Shown: positions 25,925-33,992 of the stretch, in pieces | How positions within the stretch are numbered: position 1 is the stretch's first letter | How the letters are laid out: every line of letters begins with the position of its first letter | Assembly: GCA_036489025.1 (NCBI GenBank) | Contig: DASXGN010000040.1 | Span: forward strand, 62,001 to 126,000 | DNA: 64,000 nucleotides | Direction of reading: 5' to 3' | From: Dryocola sp036489025 | GTDB lineage: Bacteria; Pseudomonadota; Gammaproteobacteria; Enterobacterales; Enterobacteriaceae | The notes under the pieces: generated by a model | The model's database searches: none | The model's input: the letters and a program-made list of their open reading frames with translations, nothing else | What the model was told of the DNA's origin: nothing | Translations under genes and position numbers: made by a program

Positions 25925-27949
25925 GTGAGTATTCTAGGTTATTTACAACGAGTTGGCCGCGCACTTATGGTGCCGGTGGCCACACTGCCTGCAGCAGCAA
26001 TTTTGATGGGGGTAGGCTACTGGATTGACCCGGTTGGCTGGGGTGGAGACAACGCGCTTGCGGCGTTCTTCATTAAATCTGGTTCCGCCATTATCGATAA
26101 CATGTCCGTACTGTTCGCCATTGGTGTGGCTTACGGTATGTCAAAAGACAAAGACGGTGCCGCAGCGCTGACCGGCTTTGTTGGCTTCCTGGTTCTGACC
26201 ACCCTGTGTTCTCCTGCAGCGGTTGCCATGATCCAGAAAATCCCGGCGGATCAGGTTCCGGCGGCATTTGGTAAAATCAGCAACCAGTTCGTCGGTATTC
26301 TGGTCGGTATTATCTCCGCAGAACTCTACAACCGTTACAGCAGCGTTGAGCTGCCAAAGGCGCTGTCGTTCTTCAGCGGTCGCCGACTGGTGCCTATCCT
26401 CACCTCTTTCGTGATGATCGTTGTCGCCTTCATCATGATGTACGTCTGGCCGATGATTTTTGACGGTCTGGTCAACTTTGGTGAGCACATTCAGAAACTG
26501 GGCTCCGTTGGCGCGGGCGTTTACGCCTTCTTCAACCGTCTGCTGATTCCTGTTGGTCTGCACCACGCGCTGAACTCCGTATTCTGGTTCGACGTTGCCG
26601 GTATCAACGACATCCCTAACTTCCTCGGCGGCGCTCAGTCCATCGAAGCGGGTAAAGCGGTTGTGGGTATCACCGGGCGTTACCAGGCTGGCTTCTTCCC
26701 AATCATGATGTTTGGTCTGCCTGGTGCAGCCCTGGCTATCTACCACTGTGCTCGTCCGGAAAACAAGGCGAAAGTAGCGGGTATCATGATGGCGGCAGCC
26801 TTCGCCGCGTTCTTTACCGGTATCACCGAACCGCTGGAATTCTCCTTCATGTTCGTTGCGCCAGTACTGTACGTTATCCACGCCGCGCTGACCGGGATCT
26901 CCGTGTTCATCGCTGCCAGCATGCACTGGATCGCCGGTTTCGGCTTCAGCGCAGGCCTGGTGGATATGGTGCTTTCTTCCCGTAACCCGCTGGCAACCCA
27001 CTGGTGGATGCTGATTCCTCAGGGCCTGGTCTTCTTCGTTATCTACTACGTCGTGTTCCGCTTCACCATCCTTAAGTTCAACCTGTTAACCCCAGGCCGT
27101 GAACTGTCCGTTGCCGGTGACGAAACCGACGGCCAGGATATGAATGTAGGCGCGACTGCCAGCGATGATGTTTCTGGACTGGCTCGTCAGTACATCGCGG
27201 CGGTTGGCGGTTCTGCTAACCTGACCGGCATTGACGCCTGTATCACTCGTCTGCGTCTGAACGTGAAAGACTCTTCATTAGTGAATGAAGCGTTAGCTAA
27301 ACGTCTGGGGGCAACCGGTGTGATTCGCCTGAACAAAACCAGCGTGCAGATTATCGTTGGCTTCGTGGCTGAGAAAATTGCTAACGCTATGAAAACGACC
27401 GGCGACGTGCCTGCGGCTGCACCTGCTGCTGCATCAGCGGCGGTGGCTCCAGCAGCGGCTAAGCCCCAGGCTGTGCCAAACGCAGCAACTATCGCCGCGC
27501 TGGTTTCACCGGTGACCGGTGAAGTTGTGGCGCTGGAGCAGGTTCCTGATGAAGCCTTCGCCAGCAAAGCTGTGGGTGACGGCGTAGCGGTAAAACCAAC
27601 GGATAAAATGGTCGTGTCTCCGGCGGCGGGTACCATCGTTAAAATCTTCAACACCAACCACGCGTTCTGCCTGGAAACTGAAAAGGGTGCGGAAATCGTT
27701 GTCCATATGGGCATTGATACCGTCGCGCTGAACGGTCAGGGCTTTACCCGCCTGGTGGAAGAGGGCGCTGAAGTGGTAGCTGGTCAGCCAGTTCTGGAAA
27801 TGGATCTTGAATTCCTGAACGCGAACGCCCGCTCCATGATTAGCCCGGTGGTGTGCAGCAACATCGACGATTTCAGCGGCCTGGTGATTCAGGCTCAAGG
27901 CTCCGTCGTTGCAGGCCAAACGCCTCTGTATGAAATTAAAGGCAAATAA
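25925..27949 (+). CDS. nagE: PTS N-acetylglucosamine transporter NagE (EIICBA)
   Basis: A 674-residue fusion of EIIC, EIIB and EIIA that imports GlcNAc and phosphorylates it to GlcNAc-6-P. The first 390 or so residues carry the membrane helices. EIIB follows with its phosphocysteine in GIDACITRLRL (Cys439). An Ala/Pro-rich linker of about 30 residues precedes EIIA, which has NHAFCLETEKGAE and the active His in VHMGIDTV (His594). It is longer than E. coli NagE (648), mainly through the linker. The start is GTG, as in E. coli, with GGGGG ahead of it. Glucose-family EIIA domains like this normally accept phosphate from HPr. Confidence 0.96.
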   Translation: MSILGYLQRVGRALMVPVATLPAAAILMGVGYWIDPVGWGGDNALAAFFIKSGSAIIDNMSVLFAIGVAYGMSKDKDGAAALTGFVGFLVLTTLCSPAAVAMIQKIPADQVPAAFGKISNQFVGILVGIISAELYNRYSSVELPKALSFFSGRRLVPILTSFVMIVVAFIMMYVWPMIFDGLVNFGEHIQKLGSVGAGVYAFFNRLLIPVGLHHALNSVFWFDVAGINDIPNFLGGAQSIEAGKAVVGITGRYQAGFFPIMMFGLPGAALAIYHCARPENKAKVAGIMMAAAFAAFFTGITEPLEFSFMFVAPVLYVIHAALTGISVFIAASMHWIAGFGFSAGLVDMVLSSRNPLATHWWMLIPQGLVFFVIYYVVFRFTILKFNLLTPGRELSVAGDETDGQDMNVGATASDDVSGLARQYIAAVGGSANLTGIDACITRLRLNVKDSSLVNEALAKRLGATGVIRLNKTSVQIIVGFVAEKIANAMKTTGDVPAAAPAAASAAVAPAAAKPQAVPNAATIAALVSPVTGEVVALEQVPDEAFASKAVGDGVAVKPTDKMVVSPAAGTIVKIFNTNHAFCLETEKGAEIVVHMGIDTVALNGQGFTRLVEEGAEVVAGQPVLEMDLEFLNANARSMISPVVCSNIDDFSGLVIQAQGSVVAGQTPLYEIKGK

Positions 27950-27975
27950 TTGCTCCTGAGTTAGCATTGTGCCTT

Positions 27976-28009
27976 AAGCGGCTGGGGTTATTCCTCAGCC
28001 GCTTTTTTA
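27976..28009 (+). terminator. Terminator after nagE
   Basis: AAGCGGCTG and CAGCCGCTT flank a short loop and are followed by a six-T tract, 26 bases past the nagE stop. Confidence 0.9.
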
Positions 28010-28137
28010 TTGTCGAAAAATTTCCCCGTCTTGCCATCCCGAGCCACGTCCCCAATTTCTTCAACTAAAGGTTGTTTCCCGCGCCTGCTTATTAGATCAT
28101 GTGCCGTTAACGAAAGTTTTGTCTTGAGGAATTCGCG

Positions 28138-29805
28138 ATGAGTGAGGCTGAAGCCCGCCCAACTAACTTTATTCGTCAGATCATCGATGAAGATCTGGCC
28201 AATGGTAAGCATGACCATATCTGTACTCGTTTTCCGCCGGAGCCTAATGGCTATCTGCACATCGGCCATGCTAAATCTATCTGTCTGAACTTTGGGATCG
28301 CACAGGATTACCAGGGTCAGTGCAATCTGCGTTTCGATGACACCAACCCCGTAAAAGAAGACATCGAATACGTCGACTCAATTAAGCATGACGTAGAGTG
28401 GCTGGGCTTTCACTGGTCCGGCAACGTGCGCTACTCCTCTGATTATTTCGACCAGCTGTTTAACTATGCGCTTGAACTGATTAACAAAGGCCTGGCCTAC
28501 GTTGATGAGCTAACGCCAGAGCAAATCCGCGAATACCGAGGTTCTCTGACTGCGCCTGGCAAAAATAGCCCGTACCGCGATCGCACCGTCGAGGAAAACC
28601 TCGCGCTGTTCGAAAAAATGCGCAACGGCGAGTTTGCTGAAGGCACCGCGTGCCTGCGTGCAAAAATCGACATGGCCTCGCCGTTCATCGTGATGCGCGA
28701 TCCGGTTATCTATCGCATTAAGTTTGCCGATCACCATCAGACGGGCAGCAAGTGGTGCATCTATCCGATGTATGACTTTACCCACTGCATTTCCGATGCG
28801 CTCGAAGGGATCACCCATTCGCTGTGTACGCTGGAGTTCCAGGATAACCGTCGCCTGTACGATTGGGTGCTGGACAACATCACTATCCCGGCTCATCCGC
28901 GCCAGTATGAGTTCTCCCGCCTCAATCTTGAATACGCCATCATGTCTAAGCGCAAGCTGAACCAGCTGGTGACCGAGAAGATTGTCGAGGGCTGGGACGA
29001 TCCGCGTATGCCGACTATTTCCGGTCTGCGTCGTCGTGGCTATACCGCGGCTTCTATCCGTGAATTCTGCAAACGCATCGGCGTAACCAAGCAGGACAAC
29101 ACGGTTGAGATGGCTTCTCTTGAATCCTGCATCCGTGATGATCTGAACGAAAATGCCCCGCGTGCGATGGCCGTTCTGGATCCGGTTAAAGTTGTTATTG
29201 AAAACTATCCGCAGGCTGGGGAAGAGACGGTAACTATGCCGAATCATCCTAATAAGCCCGAAATGGGCAGCCGTCAGGTGCCTTTCAGCGGTGAAATCTA
29301 TATCGACCGTGCTGATTTCCGCGAAGAAGCCAACAAGCAGTACAAGCGTCTGGTGATGGGCAAAGAAGTGCGCCTGCGCAACGCGTACGTGATTAAAGCG
29401 GAACGCGTAGAGAAAGATGCCGAAGGCAACATCACCACGCTGTACTGCACCTATGACCCGGAAACGCTGAGCAAGGATCCGGCCGATGGCCGTAAAGTCA
29501 AAGGCGTCATTCACTGGGTGAGCGCGGCGCACGCGCTGCCGGTTGAAATTCGTCTTTACGATCGCCTGTTCAGCGTTGCAAACCCTGGCGGTGCGGAAGA
29601 CTTCCTGTCGACCATCAACCCGGACTCGCTGGTCATTAAGCAAGGTTTCGTCGAACCAAGCCTGCAAAATGCAGAAAAAGGCAAAGCGTACCAGTTTGAG
29701 CGTGAGGGCTATTTCTGCCTCGACAGCCGCTATGCAACCGCTACCAAACTGGTGTTTAACCGCACCGTTGGCCTGCGCGATACCTGGGCAAAAATCGGCG
29801 ATTAA
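28138..29805 (+). CDS. glnS: Glutaminyl-tRNA synthetase GlnS
   Basis: A 555-residue class I aminoacyl-tRNA synthetase. FPPEPNGYLHIGHAKSI (about residues 33-49) holds the HIGH motif, and IMSKRKLNQL (about 267-276) is the KMSKS equivalent, as in E. coli GlnS. It charges the tRNA-Gln genes found 9 kb upstream. TTGAGGAATT precedes the ATG. The N-terminus differs from E. coli only in a few residues. Confidence 0.98.
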   Translation: MSEAEARPTNFIRQIIDEDLANGKHDHICTRFPPEPNGYLHIGHAKSICLNFGIAQDYQGQCNLRFDDTNPVKEDIEYVDSIKHDVEWLGFHWSGNVRYSSDYFDQLFNYALELINKGLAYVDELTPEQIREYRGSLTAPGKNSPYRDRTVEENLALFEKMRNGEFAEGTACLRAKIDMASPFIVMRDPVIYRIKFADHHQTGSKWCIYPMYDFTHCISDALEGITHSLCTLEFQDNRRLYDWVLDNITIPAHPRQYEFSRLNLEYAIMSKRKLNQLVTEKIVEGWDDPRMPTISGLRRRGYTAASIREFCKRIGVTKQDNTVEMASLESCIRDDLNENAPRAMAVLDPVKVVIENYPQAGEETVTMPNHPNKPEMGSRQVPFSGEIYIDRADFREEANKQYKRLVMGKEVRLRNAYVIKAERVEKDAEGNITTLYCTYDPETLSKDPADGRKVKGVIHWVSAAHALPVEIRLYDRLFSVANPGGAEDFLSTINPDSLVIKQGFVEPSLQNAEKGKAYQFEREGYFCLDSRYATATKLVFNRTVGLRDTWAKIGD

Positions 29806-29824
29806 TCCGTTTTCTGCTTATCTT

Positions 29825-29852
29825 AAACGCCGCTCACCGCGGCGTTTTTTTT
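29825..29852 (+). terminator. Terminator after glnS
   Basis: AACGCCGC-TCAC-CGCGGCGTT followed by eight Ts, 20 bases past the glnS stop. Confidence 0.9.
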
Positions 29853-29883
29853 CGCTTAACGATCAGGCTGTTAGTAATTTGTA

Positions 29884-29905
29884 AACTTTCGCGTAGCGAA
29901 TTAAT
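29884..29905. promoter_or_regulatory. NagC-like operator 1 upstream of chiP
   Basis: TTCGCGTAGCGAA is a 13-bp inverted repeat in an AT-rich context ending AATTAATT, as in the nagE operator. It differs by one central base from a second copy 232 bp downstream. E. coli chiP is also controlled by two NagC sites. Confidence 0.6.
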
Positions 29906-29975
29906 TCTTTATTTATCCCATCCTGCTAATTGTCCCTTATTGACTTATTTTCGGAAGCATTCTCATTACTGATTA

Positions 29976-29991
29976 TGTGAGCGCTTTCATT
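29976..29991. promoter_or_regulatory. Possible CRP site upstream of chiP
   Basis: TGTGA-GCGCTT-TCATT matches the left half of the consensus fully and the right half at three of five bases. It is 289 bases upstream of the chiP ATG. Confidence 0.35.
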
Positions 29992-30018
29992 TATTCACTT
30001 CTGCTTAATAATTTGAAT

Positions 30019-30041
30019 TTACTGGCATAAAATGCCAGTAA
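30019..30041. repeat. 23-bp perfect inverted repeat upstream of chiP
   Basis: TTACTGGCAT-AAA-ATGCCAGTAA: two 10-base arms around AAA. There is no U-tract on the plus strand, so it is unlikely to be a simple terminator; an operator or cruciform is possible. Confidence 0.7.
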
Positions 30042-30115
30042 CGCAAAATGTTACAAATACACATAGATTATGTGCACTTCGTCATACTATCGGAATAATC
30101 CCTGAAAAGTCGTTG

Positions 30116-30137
30116 ATAATTCGCGTCGCGAAAAATA
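30116..30137. promoter_or_regulatory. NagC-like operator 2 upstream of chiP
   Basis: TTCGCGTCGCGAA is a perfect 13-bp palindrome about 130 bases upstream of the chiP ATG. It is nearly identical to the copy at 29884-29905. Confidence 0.65.
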
Positions 30138-30245
30138 GTCTAATGCTCAGCAGTGATGCGGGGGAAATATTTAAAACCGCTTTTAGCCGTCAGGCATTTT
30201 TATTTTTTTAACGTCAGGTGCTTTCACACCGGGTGATTATTTATA

Positions 30246-30261
30246 CGTCAAAGAGGATTTC
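30246..30261 (+). promoter_or_regulatory. ChiX sRNA pairing site over the chiP ribosome binding site
   Basis: CGTCAAAGAGGATTTC covers the chiP Shine-Dalgarno AGAGGA, four bases before the ATG. It is complementary to the conserved ChiX seed (GAAAUUCCUCUUUGACG), with one missing A. ChiX blocks chiP translation in E. coli and Salmonella until chitosugars induce chb mRNA. Confidence 0.8.
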
Positions 30262-30264
30262 AAT

Positions 30265-31662
30265 ATGCGTACGTTTAGTGGCAAACGTAGTGCGCTGGCG
30301 CTTGCAATTGCAGGTGTCACGGCTCTTTCAGGACTTGTTGTCGTTCCGCAGGCTATCGGTGCGGGATTTGTTGATGATTCAACGCTGACCGGCGGTGTTT
30401 ATTACTGGCAGCGCGAACGCGACCGTAAAGACGTCACGACCAATAAATACGAAACCAACCTGGCGCATTCGACCTGGAACGCCAACCTGGACTTCCAGTC
30501 TGGCTTTGCTGCCGATATGTTCGGCCTGGATATTGCCGCGTTTACCGCCATTGAAATGGCAGAAAACGGCGACAGCGGCCACCCGAACGAAATTGCCTTC
30601 TCCTCTGCGAATAAAGCTTATTCAGAAGATTATTCCGGCGACAAGAGCGGTATCAGCCTGTATAAAGCGGCAGCTAAATTTAAATATGGCCCGGTCTGGG
30701 CTCGCGGTGGCTATATTCAGCCAACCGGCCAGTCTCTTTTAGCCCCGCACTGGAGCTTCATGCCGGGTACCTACCAGGGTGCCGAGGCGGGGGCGAACTT
30801 TGACTACGGTGATTCAGGCGCGCTGAGCTTCTCATACATGTGGACCAACGAGTACAAGGCTCCGTGGCACCTGGAAATGGATAAGTTCTATCAGAATGAC
30901 AGAAAGACCAAGGTCGATTACCTGCATTCTATCGGCGCGAAGTATGACTTCAAAAATGACCTGGTTCTCGAGGCTGCATTTGGTCAGGCGCAGGGTTATG
31001 TCGATCAGTACTTCACTAAGGCAAGCTACAAATTCGATATTGCCGGCAGCCCGCTGACGACCAGCTACCAGTTCTACGGCACGCGAGACAAAGTATCTAA
31101 CGGCGGCGTGAACGATATTTACGACGGCACGGCATGGCTACAGGCATTGACCTTCGGCTACAAAATTGGCCAGGTTGACCTGCGTTTAGAAGGCACCATG
31201 GTTAAGGCCGACGGCCAGCAGGGCTACTTCCTGCAGCGTATGACTCCTACCTATGCCTCCTCTAACGGTCGTCTGGACGTGTGGTGGGATAACCGCTCTG
31301 ACTTTAACGCCAACGGCGAGAAAGCCGTATTCGCGGGCGCAATGTATGACCTGAGCAACTGGAATCTTCCTGGCTGGGCAGTGGGCGCTTCCTACGTTTA
31401 CGCATGGGATGCTAAACCAAGCTCCACGCCAACCACCGATGGCTACTATGACGCGGATCGTCGTCTGAAAGAATCGTCTTACAGCCTTGATGCGCTTTAC
31501 ACCGTGCAGGATGGTCGTGCGAAAGGCACGCTGTTTAAGCTGCACTTCACTCAGTACGACAACCACTCCGATATTCCAAGCTGGGGCGGCGGCTACGGCA
31601 ACATCTTCCAGGATGAGCGTGACGTGAAATTCATCGTGATTGCACCGTTCACCATCTTCTGA
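30265..31662 (+). CDS. chiP: Chitoporin ChiP (OprD-family outer-membrane channel)
   Basis: A 465-residue outer-membrane porin for chito-oligosaccharides. The N-terminus is a signal peptide (hydrophobic ALALAIAGVTALSGLVVV, probable cleavage near AIGA-GF, residues 30-34). The rest is rich in aromatic-alternating beta strands and ends with Phe (TIF), the usual barrel C-terminal signature. E. coli ChiP (YbfM) has 468 residues. It lies downstream of glnS and upstream of the lipoprotein chiQ, and its upstream region carries NagC-like operators and the ChiX site. Confidence 0.94.
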   Translation: MRTFSGKRSALALAIAGVTALSGLVVVPQAIGAGFVDDSTLTGGVYYWQRERDRKDVTTNKYETNLAHSTWNANLDFQSGFAADMFGLDIAAFTAIEMAENGDSGHPNEIAFSSANKAYSEDYSGDKSGISLYKAAAKFKYGPVWARGGYIQPTGQSLLAPHWSFMPGTYQGAEAGANFDYGDSGALSFSYMWTNEYKAPWHLEMDKFYQNDRKTKVDYLHSIGAKYDFKNDLVLEAAFGQAQGYVDQYFTKASYKFDIAGSPLTTSYQFYGTRDKVSNGGVNDIYDGTAWLQALTFGYKIGQVDLRLEGTMVKADGQQGYFLQRMTPTYASSNGRLDVWWDNRSDFNANGEKAVFAGAMYDLSNWNLPGWAVGASYVYAWDAKPSSTPTTDGYYDADRRLKESSYSLDALYTVQDGRAKGTLFKLHFTQYDNHSDIPSWGGGYGNIFQDERDVKFIVIAPFTIF

Positions 31663-31669
31663 TTTGATT

Positions 31670-31694
31670 CCGGGCGCGGTTTGCGCCCGGTTTT
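31670..31694 (+). terminator. Hairpin between chiP and chiQ
   Basis: CCGGGCGC-GGTTT-GCGCCCGG followed by TTTTA lies 8 bases past the chiP stop and 17 bases before the chiQ start. It probably attenuates chiQ expression. Confidence 0.65.
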
Positions 31695-31710
31695 ATTAAG
31701 GATATTGACC

Positions 31711-32037
31711 ATGAAGAAAATCATTCTGCTGTCCGTAATTGCCCTGGCGTTAACCGCCTGCGCACAGCCAAAAGCAGCGCCTGAAGATACGAAGCTGAAG
31801 GCTGCCTACAGCGCATGTATTAATACCGCTGAAGGCAATCCGGACAAGGTGCAGGCCTGCCAGAGCGTGCTGAACGTGCTGGCTCAGGAGAAAGAGCATC
31901 AGGATTTTGCTAAGAAGGAAACGGTTCGCACCCTGGACTACCAGAACTGTATTCAGGCAACCCGCACCGGTAACGATCAGGCTGTGAAAGCGAAGTGTGA
32001 CAAAATCTGGCAGGAAATTCGCGCCAACAATAACTAA
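31711..32037 (+). CDS. chiQ: ChiQ lipoprotein (YbfN)
   Basis: A 108-residue lipoprotein. The signal peptide MKKIILLSVIALALTAC ends in a lipobox with the acylated Cys at 17. The mature part is highly charged, with two regularly spaced cysteine pairs. Function is unknown; it is co-transcribed with chiP in E. coli. I use the ATG after AAGGATA, not an upstream TTG that would extend the frame by ten residues. Confidence 0.9.
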   Translation: MKKIILLSVIALALTACAQPKAAPEDTKLKAAYSACINTAEGNPDKVQACQSVLNVLAQEKEHQDFAKKETVRTLDYQNCIQATRTGNDQAVKAKCDKIWQEIRANNN

Positions 32038-32053
32038 GAGTATTGGGGCAATA

Positions 32054-32085
32054 AAAAACCGGTGAGTGACCTCACCGGTTTTTTT
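32054..32085. terminator. Bidirectional terminator between chiQ and fur
   Basis: AAAAACCGGTGAG-TGAC-CTCACCGGTTTTT is a perfect stem with U-tracts for both strands, serving convergent chiQ and fur. Confidence 0.9.
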
Positions 32086-32122
32086 GTGCCTGACTCCCTG
32101 GCGGCGGGAGCCGGAGCGCGGA

Positions 32123-32575
32123 TTACTTTTCGCTGATACCGTGAGCGTTCTCGTCGGTGCGGCAATCACCTTCAGCGCAGTGGCCGTAAAGGTACAGGCT
32201 GTGATTGGTCAGGCGAATTCCGTGGCGGGAAGCGATTTCACGCTGGCGGGCTTCGATGGATTCATCGCTGAATTCGATCACTTTGCCGCAGTCCAGGCAA
32301 ATCAGATGATCGTGGTGGTGCTGCTGAGTCAGTTCGAAGACCGACTTGCCACCTTCGAAGTTATGACGGGTAACGATTCCCGCGTCATCAAACTGGTTCA
32401 GGACGCGGTAAACCGTCGCCAAACCAATTTCTTCACCCATATCGATCAGACGCTTGTATAAGTCTTCCGCACTGACGTGATGGTTCAGAGGCTCCTGCAA
32501 CACTTCAAGGATTTTCAATCGCGGAAGCGTGACTTTCAGGCCAGCCTTCTTTAATGCGGTGTTGTTGTCAGTCAT
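32123..32575 (-). CDS. fur: Ferric uptake regulator Fur
   Basis: A 150-residue Fe2+-dependent repressor. The N-terminal winged helix (MTDNNTALKKAGLKVTLPRL) is followed by the dimerisation/metal domain with HHHDHLICLDCGKVIEF and a C-terminal CAEGDC zinc-binding pair. Length and sequence match E. coli Fur (148). In E. coli, fur is regulated by CRP, OxyR, SoxS and RyhB; a CRP-like site is present upstream here. It lies downstream of fldA, about 300 bases away. Confidence 0.98.
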   Translation of the reverse strand: MTDNNTALKKAGLKVTLPRLKILEVLQEPLNHHVSAEDLYKRLIDMGEEIGLATVYRVLNQFDDAGIVTRHNFEGGKSVFELTQQHHHDHLICLDCGKVIEFSDESIEARQREIASRHGIRLTNHSLYLYGHCAEGDCRTDENAHGISEK

Positions 32576-32639
32576 GCGGAAATTGTCCTGTTGCTTAACG
32601 TTTTGCTCGGACTATTGAGCGTTAAGATAAATGCGTCTC

Positions 32640-32645
32640 ATTATA
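32640..32645 (-). promoter_or_regulatory. Probable -10 of the fur promoter
   Basis: A perfect TATAAT lies 65 bases upstream of the fur ATG. The 17-base spacer holds CCACT-TAACC-AGTGG, an inverted repeat. The -35 (CTATAC) is poor, so activation by a regulator is plausible. Confidence 0.45.
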
Positions 32646-32697
32646 TACCACTTAACCAGTGGGTATAGTACAGCCACGTCTAAATAGAAACTGCAAG

Positions 32698-32713
32698 TGT
32701 GAAGCATAACACA
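32698..32713. promoter_or_regulatory. CRP-like site in the fur promoter region
   Basis: TGTGA-AGCATA-ACACA matches the CRP consensus with one mismatch. It is about 60 bases upstream of the likely fur -10. E. coli fur is documented as CRP-activated. Confidence 0.55.
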
Positions 32714-32841
32714 GCTAAAAAATCGTGGCTGAGTCGCTATTTGCTGGCTTGTTAGCAAATATGACCCGGGGGATATTGTACAGGGATAGACGTAAAAGTT
32801 ACAAAATTGTAGCAATTATTTTCATCGGTAATATCTATCAA

Positions 32842-32870
32842 TGAGGCGCAAGCGGAGCGCTTGCACCTCA
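32842..32870 (-). terminator. Hairpin after fldA
   Basis: TGAGGCGCAAGCG pairs with CGCTTGC-CCTCA (one mismatch) just beyond the fldA stop. No T-run follows, so fldA-fur readthrough is likely. Confidence 0.5.
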
Positions 32871-32876
32871 ACTGCA

Positions 32877-33407
32877 TCAGGCGTTGATGATATCGGCCAG
32901 GTGCAGCTCTTCGGCAACCTGTTTGGTCCATTTCTCAACGCGCTCAGCGGTCAGCTCCGGCTGGCGGTCTTCATCGATGGCCAGGCCAACAAAGTGATCG
33001 TCATCGGCAAGGCCTTTGGACGCTTCAAAATGATAGCCCGCTGTTGGCCAGTGGCCGACGATAGTGGCCCCGTGCGGCTCGATAATGTCGCGGATGGTGC
33101 CCAGCGCGTCGCAGAAATATTCCGCGTAATCTTCCTGATCGCCGCAGCCGAACAGCGCAACCAGCTTGCCGTTAAAGTCGACGTCTTCAAGAGTAGGGAA
33201 GAAGTCATCCCAGTCGCACTGCGCTTCACCGTAGTACCAGGTTGGAATACCCAGCAGCAGAATGTCGAAGCCTTCAAGGTCTTCTTTGCTGCTCTTCGCA
33301 ATGTCTCGCACCTCGGCTACGTCTTTACCGAGCTGTTTTTGAATCATTTTTGCGATATTTTCGGTGTTACCGGTGTCGCTGCCGAAAAAAATGCCTACGA
33401 TTGCCAT
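32877..33407 (-). CDS. fldA: Flavodoxin 1 FldA
   Basis: A 176-residue FMN protein, the same length as E. coli FldA. The FMN phosphate loop GSDTGNTE is at about residues 9-16, and conserved IPTWYYGEAQCDWDDF follows. It donates electrons to IspG, IspH, MetH, BioB and radical SAM enzymes. The MiaB gene in this window encodes one such client. Placed upstream of fur as in E. coli. Confidence 0.97.
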   Translation of the reverse strand: MAIVGIFFGSDTGNTENIAKMIQKQLGKDVAEVRDIAKSSKEDLEGFDILLLGIPTWYYGEAQCDWDDFFPTLEDVDFNGKLVALFGCGDQEDYAEYFCDALGTIRDIIEPHGATIVGHWPTAGYHFEASKGLADDDHFVGLAIDEDRQPELTAERVEKWTKQVAEELHLADIINA

Positions 33408-33587
33408 GAGTTAAATAACCTCTTGAAACTTATTGGTATGGTGGCTGAATGTTGCCCACAGATACGGCAATCATAGCAGAACAGCTCAGGGTGCGGAAAC
33501 CGCAATCACCACGCTGTGCACAGACTGCAACATGATGGCGCATAAAGCGCCACTTTTACTTAATGACAGGGATGAAGGGCCTGGCCG

Positions 33588-33869
33588 CTAGCTGAGGTGC
33601 TGTTTGAGCTGCGCCAGCAGCATTTCTTCAATCAGCTCGCTGCGGCTGATATTTCTCGCTTCGGCGAGCTGGTTTAAGGCATCCACCGCATCGTTATTGA
33701 GCTTTAGTTCGACTCGTTTCAGGCCGCGTACTTTGTCGCGCTTGAGCTGGTTGCGCTTATTGATACGCAGCTGCTCATCTCTTGTCAGCGGATTGGTTTT
33801 TGGCCGCCCAGGGCGACGCTCGTCCGCGAACAGATCTAATGTAGTACGGTCCGTTTGTTCTTTTGCCAT
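33588..33869 (-). CDS. ybfE: LexA-regulated DNA-binding-type protein YbfE
   Basis: A 93-residue protein. The N-terminus MAKEQTDRTTLDLFADERRPGRPKTNPL is very basic and proline-rich (AT-hook-like GRPK), and the C-terminal half fits a ribbon-helix-helix fold (VELKLNNDAVDALNQLAEARNISRSELIEEML). E. coli ybfE is in the LexA/SOS regulon; its function is unknown. I use the ATG at 33869, since an upstream start would add a non-conserved 19-residue tail. A weak LexA-like sequence lies upstream. Confidence 0.85.
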   Translation of the reverse strand: MAKEQTDRTTLDLFADERRPGRPKTNPLTRDEQLRINKRNQLKRDKVRGLKRVELKLNNDAVDALNQLAEARNISRSELIEEMLLAQLKQHLS

Positions 33870-33992
33870 GATTAGAGTACTGACAGGAAATTCGGGATGC
33901 TCAGGGCAGAATTGCCCGGCTCGCATTTAAGCGCGCCATCATACATCAGTGAATCCGGCACGCCAACGCGTTAGCCGTATCTGGCGGCCAGT

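Noticed and set aside
28510..29667. 385-codon minus-strand frame within glnS
   Set aside because: Shadow of glnS with no ribosome site or recognisable domain.
32611..32640. Nine-codon ATG frame upstream of fur
   Set aside because: Its ATG abuts the likely -10 (TATAAT) and would lie upstream of or at the transcription start, so it is unlikely to be translated.
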